Shown: positions 10,550 to 22,348, counted from the first letter of the stretch. The stretch is DNA of 64,000 nucleotides from Xenopus tropicalis (GCF_000004195.4 NC_030685.2:58900048-58964047); one strand, 5' to 3'. The notes: a model not told the origin generated them from the letters alone. Numbers and translations are program-made.

Positions 10550-10809
10550 ATGACGTTTCCGTTTGTTGCGCGTTTTTTTTTTGTCGCACAGCGGAAAAAT
10601 CGGCGCACACATCAAAAATTGCCCACACGCGACTAAAATTGGGCGCTCGCGGCAAAAATTGCTCGCGCACGACCAAATTTGGCCGCGCGCGACAAAAAAT
10701 TTTGCCGCGCGGCGAATTTTTGCTGCCGTTTCGCGAAACATTTCGCCGGCGGCGAAACGCAGAAGTTCGCCGCGAAACTGACGCTGACGAATTTTTTCGC
10801 TCATCCCTA
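10550..10809 (-). repeat. hAT terminal and subterminal CG-rich repeats
   Basis: Alternating GCGCGCGAC / AAAATT words (GGCAAAAATTGCTCGCGC and variants) with short nested inverted repeats such as TTTCGCGAAA and TTCGCCGGCGGCGAA. It ends at the terminus TAGGGATGAGCGAA read on the minus strand. Clustered subterminal repeats of this type are normal transposase-binding regions in hAT elements. Confidence 0.65.
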
Positions 10810-12764
10810 GAGGCCACACATTTTACTCCCGAGCTACTGGTTGGGGACCACTGCATAGAACAACGCTTATCATCATGGCTCTTATTTAGTGTTGTAAGAC
10901 CGCCTCAACCTCTGTTGTTCTCAATGAAAGATCAATATTCAATATTATCATGACTTCGTGTTTAAATAAATTTGCATTATGTCATAATCTGGATTCACAA
11001 TTTATTTTGTTGATATTTATTCAGTTCTTTGTTTTTAAATGAAGTTATTTTATGGGTTGGTTTTAACACCTGACAACACATTACATGTCCCAATGAGAAA
11101 AAAGGAGATTACTAATTGATGGGGAGGTGTAGAAGTTGTGTGTTGGTGTGACTAGTTTGTATGTCAGTATAACAGTATGGTATAATGGTATATGCAAATG
11201 GTATAATTTGAACCTAAAAAAGCTGGTCCTCAACAAAGACAAATAAATTGTGCCAATGAAACACTACTTCACTCAGTCTCACCATTGGTTGAATTAGCAC
11301 GTTTATACCTGTGAGCAGTAACACCACTTCAAGGCTTAAACCTTGTTACTGGCAATTCACACGCCCCAGGGGATATTCCATGTGAATAATTTGCCATTGG
11401 GTCCCCTTAGTGAAATGCCAACTCACTTGTAACACAAAACATGACAAACAGGACAATAACAAGGACAACACAAGTGGCTTAAAATGCACATGTCTATGAA
11501 GTCCTACACTATGCTCATTTAACTTCAACTAAGGAGAAGATTAAAAATCCCCATCTGAAGCTGCTGCCAATTTGCCCCAAATAGGGAAAAAACCCTTGGC
11601 CTGATTTGTATTCCCCAACCATGTACTTACTGTTCTTGGTAGAATGGAGGTTGTAATCTTTCCTCCTCCAGTTACACCCAATCGATGGATTCATAAAATG
11701 GCTGCCACTTGATATCTTTTCGCAGCCAAGGCGTTGCTTCGGATTCTTTTTGAGTAGCTAATGGATCAATGGACAATTATTTGAATTCCAGCAACTTAAC
11801 AGAAATGGAGGACAAAAACAGTGTATATTTGTGAATGTTTAGTACTTCTATCCTACTGTTGCTACCAACCCAGATGTGTTAAATCATCATCTAGCCAGTC
11901 AGGTATCCCAGGCTCATCCGAGATGATGGACTTAATGAGCTTCTTTTCATTGTTGTTATTAAAAGGGGTCTCTCCAGTTTCCATTTTGCAGACAGTGATG
12001 CCAAATGACCACCAGTCTACTGCTGCAGTATATTCCCTGTGATCTAGAACCTTGAAAAGGAAGAAAACAGTTGTGAAATGGTACCTTCTAAAAATGTCTG
12101 CTGGGATAATATTAGCAAGAGAGTTGAGAGGATTTAGCTGGCGACTGAGTGTATGGAGTGCAGTGAGTAATGCATGTGACCAGTAAGAGCTGTATGGGTA
12201 TACCAGCCACAGGTAAAAAGAGATAATGCCTTGCACAACATAGAGGTGCCAAGTTCACAGATTAAAAAAACAACAGCCCATATAAATCAAAATGTGGCTG
12301 TAAATAATTATTTGCGTAACAGTGGAACCACTATCTCTTTAACAGGCATTAGCTGGATTATAGATTCTATTCTATTGTCCTGGACACATTCTCTTACACT
12401 TGTAAATTTACTGTATTTTAATGGCTTACCTCTGGGGCCATATATTTCAGGGTTCCGGCCCAGCCAGTAGTGGTGGTATCATCTAGAAAGATGTTCTGTT
12501 TTGCCAGACCGAAATCTGACATTTTAACATGGCCTTCATGGTCAAGTAAGATGTTCTGGGGTTCGTGGTCTCTGCAATTTAGAGAATAAAGAAATTACAA
12601 AATTAAGACAAGAGCTGCTGATTTGCAAAGCAACCTGTGTATAGCTTCTGCTGTAGAATGTTATAGAAATAAAAAAAAAAGTCTATACTGACCGATGGAT
12701 AATCCCCTTGCAGTGTAGGAATTGCAGGCTGCATATCATCTCTGCAGAATGGAACCCTTTAACT

Positions 12765-13022
12765 CTTTTACTGCCAAGCACGTATGGCATACGTGCTGGC
12801 AGTAAAAGGCCTTAAACGCCAACGACGTGTCCCTTACGTCGTTGGCATTTAAGGTCTTCTCTCTGCAGCGGCAGCATGTGCCGCCGCTGCAAAGAGTTTC
12901 TATCGATGACAGCCCCCCTGGGCAACATGCCAGGAGGGCTGTCATCAGGGTCCTGCAAACCAATGTGTCGCAGGACCCTCCAGGAAGCAGCAGACGCGAT
13001 CGCATCGCGTCTGCTGCTTCCT
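12765..13022. repeat. Chain of six consecutive hairpins at the piggyBac left end
   Basis: Arms: 12765-12786/12788-12808 (one bulge); 12811-12828/12836-12853; 12865-12872/12883-12890; 12905-12915/12936-12946; 12947-12956/12970-12979; and 12982-13000/13004-13022, a perfect 19-bp stem with a CGC loop. They follow one another with little spacer. Confidence 0.85.
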
Positions 13023-13189
13023 GCTTCCTATCTCGCCGAGGAGCTTATTTACACTCATATACACACTTACACACTGTCACACAACTTTTACACATGTACA
13101 CACATGTATACACAAACACTTTTTTTTTTTTTTTCATTTTACCACTTTGTTTTTAGTTTCTTTTACCTAAAAACTGTTTATTTTGACAG

Positions 13190-16100
13190 CGAGACTATTG
13201 GATCAGATATTCTAAACACTAATTACACTGTCATGTGACTTATTTTGTTGTTTCACTGATTTGCACAATTTTTGTGGTTTTATTGCATTTTTATCCCTGT
13301 ATATGTGTTCCTAATCTGTTTTTAGCGTAGCTTTGCCAGGTGTAACTTTGGTGTACAAAAATAACTTTACCTATTTTGAATTCTTTAGAATGTGTACTTT
13401 CCAAAAATTTATGGTTTTCTGGGGGTCTGTGTATAGTTAGGGGGGGTTACTGCACATAATACGCTGACAGGGGGCTCTGTGTGCAAAAGCTGAGTTGGCA
13501 GGCGAGAAATCCATATGCACTATTTTCGTTTTGGGGTCAGTACATACCGCAGACTTTGGTATATCTATGCATATTGGGCATCAAACTGTTCAGTAGACCT
13601 CTGGTGTTCCTAATTGGGGTGACTTGCCTTTGTACGCAAGAAATTGTGTGAGATAAATGCGGCAAATTGCAACATTTTTAGGCGATTTTCTGAAATGTCA
13701 TAAAAACCAATAACTTTAGGAAAGCTCTGCAGATTGGTACTTTGGTGTAGAAAGGACTCTTTACCCTTGTTGGATTTGTCAGAATGTGTACTTTCCACAA
13801 ATATATGGTTTTGTGGGGGTCTCTGTATAGTTAGGGGGGTTACTGCACATAATACACTGACAGGGGGCTCTGTGTGCAAAAGCTGAGCTGGCAGGCGAGA
13901 AATCCTTATGCGCTATTTTCATTTTGGGGTCAGTACATACCACAGAGTTTGGTATATCTATGCATATTGGGCATCAAACTGTTCAGTAGACCTCTGGTGT
14001 TCCTATTTGGGTGACTTGCCTTTGTACACAAGAAATTGTGTGAGATAAATTGCGCAAATTGCAACATTTTTAGGTGATTTTCTGAAATGTCATAAAAACC
14101 AATAACTTTAGGAAAGCTCTGCAGATTGGTACTTTGGTGTAGAAAGGACTCTTTACCCTTGTTGGATTTGTCAGAATGTGTACTTTCCAAAAATATATGG
14201 TTTTGTGGGGGTCACTGTATAGTTAGGGGAAGTTTTGGCACATAATACACTGACAGGGGGCTCTGTGTGCTGGCAGGCGAGAAATCCTCATGCGCTATTT
14301 TCATTTTGGGTTCAGTACATACCGCAGACTTTGGTATATCTATGCATATTGGGCATCAAACTGTTCAGTAGACCATAGGTGTTCCTATTTGGGGTGATTT
14401 GCCTTTATCTGATCTTTATCAAGAAATTGTGAGATAAATGCGGCAAATTGCAACATTTTTATGCGATTTTCTAAATGTCATATACATCTGCAAACTTAGG
14501 AAAGCTTTACAGCTTGGTACTTTGGAGCAAAAAGAAATGTTTACCCATTATAGATTCGGGGGGATGTGTACTTTCCAAAAATATATGGCTTTCTGGGGTG
14601 AGCGTACTTTTTTGTAGAATTATCCCACATAAAGGATGTAAATGTGTTGATTTTGCAGGAGCTGAAATGATAGATCATATGGGGGTATGTTCCCATTGGG
14701 GCCCCTACATGCCACATACTTAGGTAAACCTATACATATTGGGCGTCAAACTGTTCAGTGGACCCCTGGTGTTCAAAATCAGGGTGTTTTATCTTGATAC
14801 CTAATGCTATGTGGGAGATAAGATGCTGCAAAGTGGAAGCTTTGAGGGGATTTTTGGAAATGTCATCAAAATTGCTAACTTTAGAAAAGCTGTGCGGCTT
14901 GGTACTTTGGAGTAGAAAGACATGGGTACCCATGTTAGATTCGGGAGAATGTGTACTTTCCAAAAATATATGACTTTCTGGGGTGAGCGTACTTTTTACT
15001 AGCTTTATCCCACATATAATGATGTAAATGTGTTAATTTTGCAGGAGCTGAAATGACAGAAATTACAGTACATATGGGGGTATGTTCACATTGGGGCCCC
15101 TACATGCCACATACTTAGGTAAACCTATACATATTGGGCATCAAATTGTTCAGTGGACCCTTGGTGTTCAAATTCAGGGTGTTTTATCTTGGTACCTAAT
15201 GCTATGTGGGAGATAAGATGCTGCAAAGTGGAAGCTTTGAGGGGATTTTTGGAAATGTCATCAAAATTGCTAAATTTAGAAAAGCTGTGCGGCTTGGTAC
15301 TTTGGAGTAGAAAGACATGGGTACCCATTTTAGATTCGGGGGAATGTGTACTTTCCAAAAATATATGACTTTCTGAGGTGAGCGTACTTTTTACTAGCTT
15401 TATCCCACATATAATGATGTAAATGTGTTGATTTTGCAGGAGCTGAAATGACAGAAATTACAGTACATATGGGGGTATGTTCACATTGGGGCCCCTACAT
15501 GCCACATACTTAGGTAAACCTAAACATATTGGGCATCAAACTGTTCAGTGGACCCCTGGAGTTCATATTTAGGGTGTTTTATCTTGGTGCCTAATGCTAT
15601 GTGGGATATAAGATGCTGCAAAGTGGAAGCTTTGAGGGGATTTTTGGAAATGTCATCAAAATTGCTAACTTTAGAAAAGCTGTGCGGCTTGGTACTTTGG
15701 AGTAGAAAGACATGGGTACCCATTTTAGATTCGGGGGAATGTGTACTTTCCAAAAATATATGACTTTCTGGGGTGAGCGTACTGTTTACTAGCTTTATCC
15801 CACATATAATGATGTACATGTGTTGATTTTGCAGGAGCTGAAATGACAGAAATGACAGTACATATGGGGGTATGTTCACATTGGGGCCCCTACATGCCAC
15901 ATACTTAGGTAAACCTATACATATTGGGCATCAAACTGTTCAGTGGACCCCTGGTGTTCAAATTTGGGGTGTTTTATTTGGTTACTTTATGACCTGTAGG
16001 AGATAAGATACTATAGACTGGAAGCTTTGAAGCGATTTTTAAAAAAAATCACAAATTTTCATAAAAACCAATAACTTTAGGAAAGCATTGCGACTTGATA

Positions 16101-16320
16101 GTTTGGAGTACACAGACAGTTGTGCCTATTCTGTATTCCCCAGAATCTGTTCTTTCCAAATATGTACAATTTTCTGGGATAAAACTTCTGTTAGTGGAAT
16201 TTTTGGCATTGAAATCTAAAGTATGCAGCTTTCTGGAGCAGTGCTTTGGAAATTTGGTAGTGTACTGCTGGGAGTTTTTGACCTATACAAGTGAGAAATC
16301 TCCATAAAGCTATATATATT
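13190..16320. repeat. ~393-bp tandem repeat, about seven to eight copies
   Basis: The word ATTGGGC(A/G)TCAAA.TGTTC recurs at about 13576, 13969, 14351, 14741, 15136, 15531 and 15926, spacing 382-395. Other shared words are TGTGTACTTTCCAAAAATAT and GGAAATGTCATCAAAATTGC. The copies at 14.7-15.9 kb are closest to one another. Short open frames on both strands repeat with the unit and are shadows of it. Confidence 0.88.
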
Positions 16321-17161
16321 TGGTATTGGCACGTTCAGGAGACATGGGACTTTCCAAATCAGTTGTATATTCGTGCATAAAATTATTTTTGTTTCTAGTA
16401 TGTGTGATTATGTTATGGAAAATTTGATATTTTTTGCATTTTTAGACATTTAGAAGCCTATATCTTGTTACAGAATTAGAATTACACAAAAATTCTACCA
16501 TATTTTGAAAGCTTAGGTTGTTCTGAAAAAAACGATATATTGTTTTCCTGGGTAAACTAAAAGTCCCCCCGAGGAAAGGCCCCTAAAGTGAAACAGTGCA
16601 AAATGTTCAAAAACTGTCTGGCAATACAAGTTCCGCTTTGACCAAAATGGCTGGCAGTAAAAGGGTTAAACAGGGAAACAATGGTTAACGCTGTAAATAT
16701 TATCCTATAATATGCTCCATTTTAATAAAATAATGAATAACTGACTACCACAGATGAATATGATGCGTTCCACTGTTAAAATGTACATATTGTATTATTC
16801 GGTCCTTTTATTTTGTACTATAATTTTTAATAATTTTTTCAATAATTTTCATGACCAAAAGTCATTTTACACAATAAATATGACATTAAAGTTATATCAT
16901 AACAAAAAAATAAAACAGAAGGTTATAACTAACTGTTGGACTATGGGCTGTCTGGTGGTATCTTTAACTATCCCTAGTCTGGGGGTGCTGATCCCCCTTT
17001 TCCTCCTTGGCAGAACCTTAGCTGCTTAGCTAGTTGGCCTTCTCCTATCTTTCGCTAACTAGAATGAGGTCCACAGAACCTTACTTACCTATGTAGTGCT
17101 GATATAAGCCATAATAACATAACATAATAAAAATTAATGTAAAGGTAAACAACCCCTTTAA

Positions 17162-17540
17162 AGGACAAGGAAAGGCTAAGTCACTTGGGGGTGCCAAAAT
17201 GTTAGGCACTTTAATCGCTTACCTTGTTAGGAGAAAATTGTACCTGTAGCGAGCGCTTCCTCCTTCCGTATTCGCGCTGCCGGCAAATTCCCGGGACAAT
17301 TGCATGCGCAGTAGAGTGAAAGGCTGACTTTATAGTTTAAGTTTGGCTTTTTCACTCTACTGTGCATGCGTGCACATGTGTGCGCGCGCGAGTGAAGCAG
17401 GAAGCGCTCGCAGCTACCCCGGGCTGGTACAGTTCTCTCCGAACAGGGGCACCAGCCCGGGGTAAAAGGTAGGCGATTTAAGTCACTTGGGGGTGGCTAA
17501 CATTTTGGCACTCCCAAGTGACTTAGCCTTTCCTTCTCCT
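17162..17540. mobile_element. TTAA-flanked foldback MITE, unit 1 copy
   Basis: Ends AGGACAAGGAAAGGCTAAG and, inverted, AGGAGAAGGAAAGGCTAAG, with TTAA on both sides (17158-17161, 17541-17544). The inverted arms continue through GTCACTTGGGGGTGCC, and an inner stem pairs AGTAGAGTGAAA with TTTCACTCTACT. This copy has lost part of the left inner arm. Present in all five units, so inserted before amplification. Confidence 0.85.
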
Positions 17541-17573
17541 TTAACTAACAGTGAACTAACAGATGTCATAAAT

Positions 17574-18460
17574 CAGTGCTGTCCAACTGGCGGCCCCCCT
17601 CTGTGTGGCCCCCCACCTGTCTGGCTGCTTTGATGGCTTACCTTTGAGTAAGCATTAAATGGTATCAGTATCACTGATACCTGCCCCCCTGCATGGTTCT
17701 CACCTCAGATTCAGGCTGTAATCCCTCTGTATTGTTTAAACATGTAATCCCCTGTGTTTTTCACACCTTTTAATACCTGCATTGTTCACCCCCTGCAGTG
17801 TTCACACCTCAGGCTCAGGCTGTAATCATCCACATTGTTCACTTCTTCACACCTCAGACATAGGTACTGTAGGCAGAGTATGGCACATACAGCCAGCATA
17901 GGGCAGGTAGAGTATGGCACACATAGGCAGCATAGGTCAGGGAGGGTATGACACACACAGGAAGGGTAGGGCAGGCAGAGTATGGCACACACAGTCAGGG
18001 TAGGGCAGGCAGAGTATGGCACACACAGTCAGGGTAGGGCAGGCAGAGTATGGCACACACAGCCAGCATAGGGCAGGTAGAGTATGGCACACACAGGCAG
18101 GGTAGGGCAGGCAGAGTATGGCACACAGAGGCAGCATAGGGAAGGCAGAGTATGGTACACATAGGCAGGGTAGGACAGGCAGAGTATGGCGCACACACAG
18201 ACAGCATAGGTCAGGCAGAGTGCTGCCTGTGTGTGCCATACTCTGCTTGCCCTATGCTGCTTGTGGGAGGTGAACCTGGCAGGGGTTTGTTGTGGGAGTT
18301 TGTTTTGCTGTGCTACCACCATTGTGATAAAATAGGTGTGGTTTGAAGTGGGTGTGGTTTCAGAAAGGGGAGTGGTCAAAACTGGCTTCCATTAGTGGCC
18401 CTCCACCACGTATGGTAGAAAAATTTCGGCCCTCGGCACCGTAGAAGTTGGACAGCACTG
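17574..18460. mobile_element. Non-autonomous hAT element with minisatellite, 887 bp
   Basis: Terminal inverted repeats CAGTGCTGTCCAACT / AGTTGGACAGCACTG, flanked by the exact 8-bp duplication TCATAAAT (17566-17573 and 18461-18468). Units 2-5 carry the empty site GATGTCATAAATGATTT. No coding capacity; the centre is a minisatellite. A relative in inverse orientation starts at 59578. Confidence 0.92.
17870..18240. repeat. ~31-bp minisatellite GGCAGAGTATGGCACACACA
   Basis: About eleven units, each carrying GGCAGAGTATGGCACACA followed by a variable AGCATAGGGCA part. Cys-rich open frames on the minus strand (for example 17937-18239) are translations of it and not genes. Confidence 0.88.
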
Positions 18461-19072
18461 TCATAAATGATTTGTTAAATGGCCTTAATTCACTTTCAAA
18501 ATCCTCAGTGTCTCCTTATCACCTGGCACACATGGCTACTTATCATAGGGACAAATGGAATCCTGTTACTAATACATTATCCCTTGTTACTTATAATCTG
18601 TGTTTTGTTGTGCTTTTCATTTCTCATGTTTTTAAAGCTTACATTTCTGTGATACAATGTAATACAAACCCTCTCAACCCCTTTCATTGTGATGGATTCT
18701 GGGAAGTCTCTCTGTTATACTACCCAGAGTTTCAGAATCCAGGTAAATCCAGGTAATCTGTTTAACTGACACCCCACATTCCTCTTTACATCTACAAGTG
18801 CAGTAAGCATCCAACATTTCAGCATTGTTGTTGCAAGGAGTAGTTGCATTTTTCCAGTACAAATGATGTCAATTCCAGTGTTTGAACTGAGAGTGCCGCA
18901 TTTACCTGATTCTTTAGACACAAGTGCACTTGAGTCCACATTCCTGTCCACATTCCTCCCATATTCTGTGTCAAATTTTCCGCCAATGGCGAAACATTTG
19001 CTGCAAATTGCCCATCACCCGTCAAGAGTTCGAACCAGGTCAGAATGCTTTCATGCATTCAGTGCACTATTT

Positions 19073-19450
19073 TTAAAGGGACAGTTCTCCTTCAAATGAA
19101 CTTGTCCATTGGTCTTAATTTTTAATTTTTTTCATTTTTTAATGAGTTCTTGTGATTTTTTTTTTTTCTTCTGATTTCTTGTGATTTTTTCAGGGTTTTA
19201 GATAGAGGTGACTAGCAAAAAAATGATTGCTCTGTAAAACTATTTTATTGTTTTTTATTTTTATTGCTTAATTGTGTATTTGGGCCCTCTCTTATCTTCC
19301 AGTCTCTCATTCAAACCACTGCATAGTTGCTAGGTTTATTTGGACCCTTGCAACCAGAAAGCTGAGAAATTCTTTGAAACTGGAGAACTGCTGAACAAAA
19401 AGCGAATAATTAAAAACACAAATAACAAAAAATGAAGCCCAGGTGCAAAT
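19073..19450. repeat. Interspersed repeat beginning TTAAAGGGACAGTTC
   Basis: Starts TTAAAGGGACAGTTCTCCTTC and includes TCTCATTCAAACCACTGCATAG. Present at the homologous position in every unit (near 23905, 28051, 32197 and 34553). Probably an old TTAA-type element; the right end is not clear. Confidence 0.5.
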
Positions 19451-19801
19451 TGTCAGAATATCACTCTCTACGTCATACTAAAAGTAGATAAACTACTATG
19501 TTTGTAGCATCAGAGTAAAACTTTTGGCTGCTTTATAACAGACTTTAGCAGCTTCACCCAACATATCATGATAATTTCTTTGACTGTAAATTGTTAAAAC
19601 AACAAAAACATCAACATCGCTCCAACTTCAACTTCACAAGAATTTTTTTAGGCAATTCCAGCTATATGAAACCCAATACACTGTGTCACATTAATAAACA
19701 TTAGAAGGGTGAAGTCACGCTAAACTGCTGCCAATCGGTACATTTATTGCCGTAAAGGTCTTTGTGTCCAAACACACTTCTTGCACTGAGCATCCCGCAT
19801 C

Positions 19802-20008
19802 TTCTGGATGAGTTTTTGAACAAGCAGAATATCCAGGGCTATTGTGATACTAATATCTACAGTTAGTATTACTGGTTGTATATATATAGTTTATGTATGT
19901 GAGTGTATAGATTGGTTAGTATAGGTTGTGTGCTGGGTTTACTCGGATGGGTTGAACTTGATGGACAATGGTCTTTTTTAAACCCTATGTAACTATGTAA
20001 CTATGTGA
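19802..20008 (+). mobile_element. LINE 3'-end fragment (L2/CR1-like), unit 1 only
   Basis: Plus-strand copy of the 3' end seen inverted at 1110-1320, ending in ACTATGTAACTATGTAACTA-type repeats. Units 2-5 have the empty sequence CATCTTCTGACGAATCACAAG at this place (written here in parts: CATCTTCTG then AATCACAAG). Confidence 0.75.
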
Positions 20009-21292
20009 ATCACAAGTGTGCTATTGGTAGAGAGACAAGTCATTGCAGGGATACCTCAAATCAATAAAGAATCAATAGGTAAAAAGCTGTTTTTTTGTTT
20101 TTTTTTATTACCTGAAGGACTGCTGACTTTCTATTAAGTCATCAATATTCTCATTTACTAGATTGCTTCTGTGTTCATTTTTGATTGTCTGGATATGGAA
20201 TTACTGCAAAAGAGATAATAAACAAGCAGCTCCTCAGAATGTATGAAAACAAAACCAAGTAAAAAAAAAGTCCAAGGGATATAAGGGAAGTTCCATGCTA
20301 AAGAATGCTGGGCAACATTTACTATTTGTGTTAAAAGAGATGGGTGTAGAAAAGCACAGGAATTCGTGTTTTTTTCCACATATTTCATTCAATAACTATT
20401 GATTCCAAGCCCCTGAATTAAAAAATAAGCACCTGCTTTGAGGCCACACATTTTACTCCCGAGCTACTGGTTGGGGACCACTGCATAGAACAACGCTTAT
20501 CATCATGGCTCTTATTTGGTGTTGTAAGACCGCCTCAACCTCTGTTGTTCTCAAAGAAAGATCAATATTCAATATTATCATGACTTTGTGTTTAAATAAA
20601 TTTGCATTTTGTCATAATCTGGATTCACAATTTATTTTGTTGATATTTATTTAGTTCTTTGTTTTTAAATGAAGTTATTTTATGGGTTGGTTTTAACACC
20701 TGACAACACATTACATGTCCCAATGAGAAAAAAGGAGATTACTAATTGATGGGGAGGTGTAGAAGTTGTGTGTTGGTGTGACTAGTTTGTATGTCAGTAT
20801 AACAGTATGGTAAAATGGTATATGCAAATGAAATAATTTGAACCTAAAACATCTGGTCCTCAACAAAGACAAATAAATTGCGCCAATGAAACACTACTTC
20901 ACTCATAGTCTCACCATTGGTTGAATTAGCACACGTTTATACCTGTGAGCAGTAACACCACTTCAAGGCTTCAATCTTGATACTGGCAATTCACACACCA
21001 TTCACACCGGGTGTAACGCCCCCGGGGATATTCCATGTGAATAATTTGCCATTGGGTCCCCTTAGTGAAATGCCAACTCACTTGTAACACAAAACACGAC
21101 AAACAGGACAATAACAAGGACAACACAAGTGGCTTAAAATGCACATGTCTATGAAGTCCTACCCTATGCTCATTTAACTTCAACTAAACTTCAAGGAGAA
21201 GATTAAAAATTCCCATCTGAAGCTGCTGCCAATTTGCCCCAATTAGGAAAAAAAACCTTGTCTTGATTTGTATTCCCCAACCATGTACTTAC

Positions 21293-22348
21293 TGTTCTTG
21301 GTAGAATGGGGGTTGTAATCTTTCCTCCTCCAGTTACACCCAATCGATGGATTCATAAAATGGGTGCCACCTGATATCTTTTCGCACACCAAGGAGTTGC
21401 TTCGGATTCTTTTTGAGTAGCTAATGGATCAATGGACAATTATTTGAATTCCAGCAACTTAGCAGAAATGGAAGACAAATACAGTGTATATTTGTGAATG
21501 TTAAGTACTTCTATCCTACTGTTGCTACCAACCTTTCCCAGATGTGTCATCATCTAGCCAGTCAGGTATCCCAGGCTCATCCGAGATGATGGACTTAATG
21601 AGCTTCTTTTCATTGTTGTTATTAAAAGCCTTGAAAAGGAAGAAAAAAGTTGTGAAATGGTACCTTCTAAAAATGTCTGCTGGGATAATATTAGCAAGAG
21701 AGTTGAGAGGATTTAGCTGGTGACTGAGTGTATGGAGTGCAGTGAGTAATGCATGTGACCAGTAAGAGCTGTATGGGTATACCAGCCACAGGTAAAAAGA
21801 GATAATGCCTTGCACAACATAGAGGTGCGAAGTTCACAGATTAAAAAAAACAACAGCCCATATAAATCAAAATGTGGCTGTAAATAATTATTTGCGTAAC
21901 AGTGGAACCACTATCTCTTTGACAGGCATTAGCTGGATTATAGATTCTATTCTATTGTCCTGGACACATTCTCTTATAAATTAGTAAATTTACTGTATTT
22001 TAATGGCTTACCTCTGGGGCCATATATTTCAGGGTTCCGGCCCAGCCAGTGGTGGTATCATCTAGAAAGATGTTCTGTTTTGCCAGACCGAAATCTGGCC
22101 TTTATGGTCATGTAAGATGTTCTGGGGTTCGTGGTCTCTGCAATTTAGAGAATAAAGGAATTACAAAATTAGGACAAGAGCTGCTGATTTGCAAAGCATC
22201 CTGTGTATAGCTTCTGCTGTAGAATGTTATAGAAATAAAAAAAAAGTCTATCCTGACCGATGGATAATCCCCTTGCAATGTAGGAATTGCAGGCTGCATA
22301 TCATCTCTGCAGAATGGAACCCTTTAAACATGGAAACAATGGTTAACT
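21293..22348 (-). pseudogene. Protein kinase pseudogene, copy 2
   Basis: Same exon order as copy 1: a 22348-22258 (91 nt, uninterrupted, good acceptor and donor), b 22137-22012, c remnant 21628-21533, d 21420-21293. Exon b has lost 13 nt inside the segment before DFG, shifting the frame. Exon c has lost about 83 nt including the acceptor and the DWWSFG motif, plus a 5-nt deletion near its end. Exon d keeps the reading frame that copy 1 lost (KQLLGVRKDIRWHPFYESID) but has the same stop after IDWV. The altered catalytic loop HRDHEPQN is shared. Not expected to make a working kinase. Confidence 0.8.

Larger units (their letters stand above)
6740..10809 (-). mobile_element. hAT-superfamily DNA transposon (one end identified)
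   Basis: Contains a complete but broken hAT transposase gene. The right end is at 10809, where the minus strand begins TAGGGATGAGCGAAAAAATT, a hAT-like terminus beside CG-rich subterminal repeats. The flanking sequence GAGGCCAC (10810-10817) is the same word found at the unit junctions of the tandem array at 20440, 25032 and 29178. The element therefore sits at the left edge of the array. The opposite terminus was not located; the 189-bp satellite may be part of the element. Confidence 0.7.
12763..16665. mobile_element. Non-autonomous piggyBac-type element, 3903 bp, TTAA-flanked
   Basis: Flanked by TTAA at 12759-12762 and 16666-16669. Ends are inverted: CTCTTTTACTGCCA on the left, and the right end read backwards is CCCTTTTACTGCCAGCCA. 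Units 2-4 show the empty site, with a single TTAA in CCTTTAAACATGG. There is no transposase; the body is a run of hairpins followed by a tandem repeat of about 393 bp. It lies inside kinase exon a of unit 1. Superfamily assignment rests on the TTAA duplication and terminal CCCTTT. Confidence 0.85.
11631..16690 (-). pseudogene. Protein kinase pseudogene, copy 1 (piggyBac-split)
   Basis: Exons on the minus strand: a 16690-16666 plus 12762-12693, b 12571-12430, c 12050-11870, d 11757-11631. Exon a encodes AEMICSLQFLHCKGIIHR. Exon b has NILLDHEGHVKMSDFGLAK and ends in KYMAPE (catalytic loop, DFG, APE). Exon c has VDWWSFGITVCKMETGETPF. Exon d has LLKKNPKQRLG and the AGC-like FYESIDW region. Splice sites and phases agree between exons a, b and c. 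It resembles PKC-like AGC kinases. Lesions: a 3.9-kb piggyBac-type element inside exon a, loss of 5 nt at the exon c donor, a 1-nt frameshift in exon d, and a stop right after IDWV. The catalytic-loop lysine is replaced (HRDHEPQN rather than HRDLKPxN). N-lobe exons were not found. Confidence 0.8.
10810..20439. repeat. Tandem array unit 1 (expanded by insertions)
   Basis: First of five units, each opening with GAGGCCACACATTTTACTCC. It is about 9.6 kb long because it carries a 3.9-kb piggyBac-type element, an 887-bp hAT element and a LINE fragment absent from the other units. It holds kinase exons on the minus strand. It shares a 288-bp segment (about 16815-17102) with unit 5 that units 2-4 lack. 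Intervening sequence outside the listed features (10810-11630, 12100-12430, 18465-19070, 19450-19800) shows nothing recognisable. Confidence 0.9.

Noticed and set aside
10545..10953. Overlapping frames in the CG-rich region upstream of the hAT gene
   Set aside because: They are in subterminal transposon repeats and overlap on both strands.
11346..11528. Minus-strand frame as the last kinase exon (FTKGTQWQIIHMEYP)
   Set aside because: An acceptor-like site exists, but the sequence shows no AGC-kinase tail motif, so it was not added to the pseudogene.
17786..18379. Cys-rich repeated peptides (CVPYSACP type), also at 59970-60398
   Set aside because: Translations of the 31-32-bp minisatellite inside hAT elements, open in overlapping frames.
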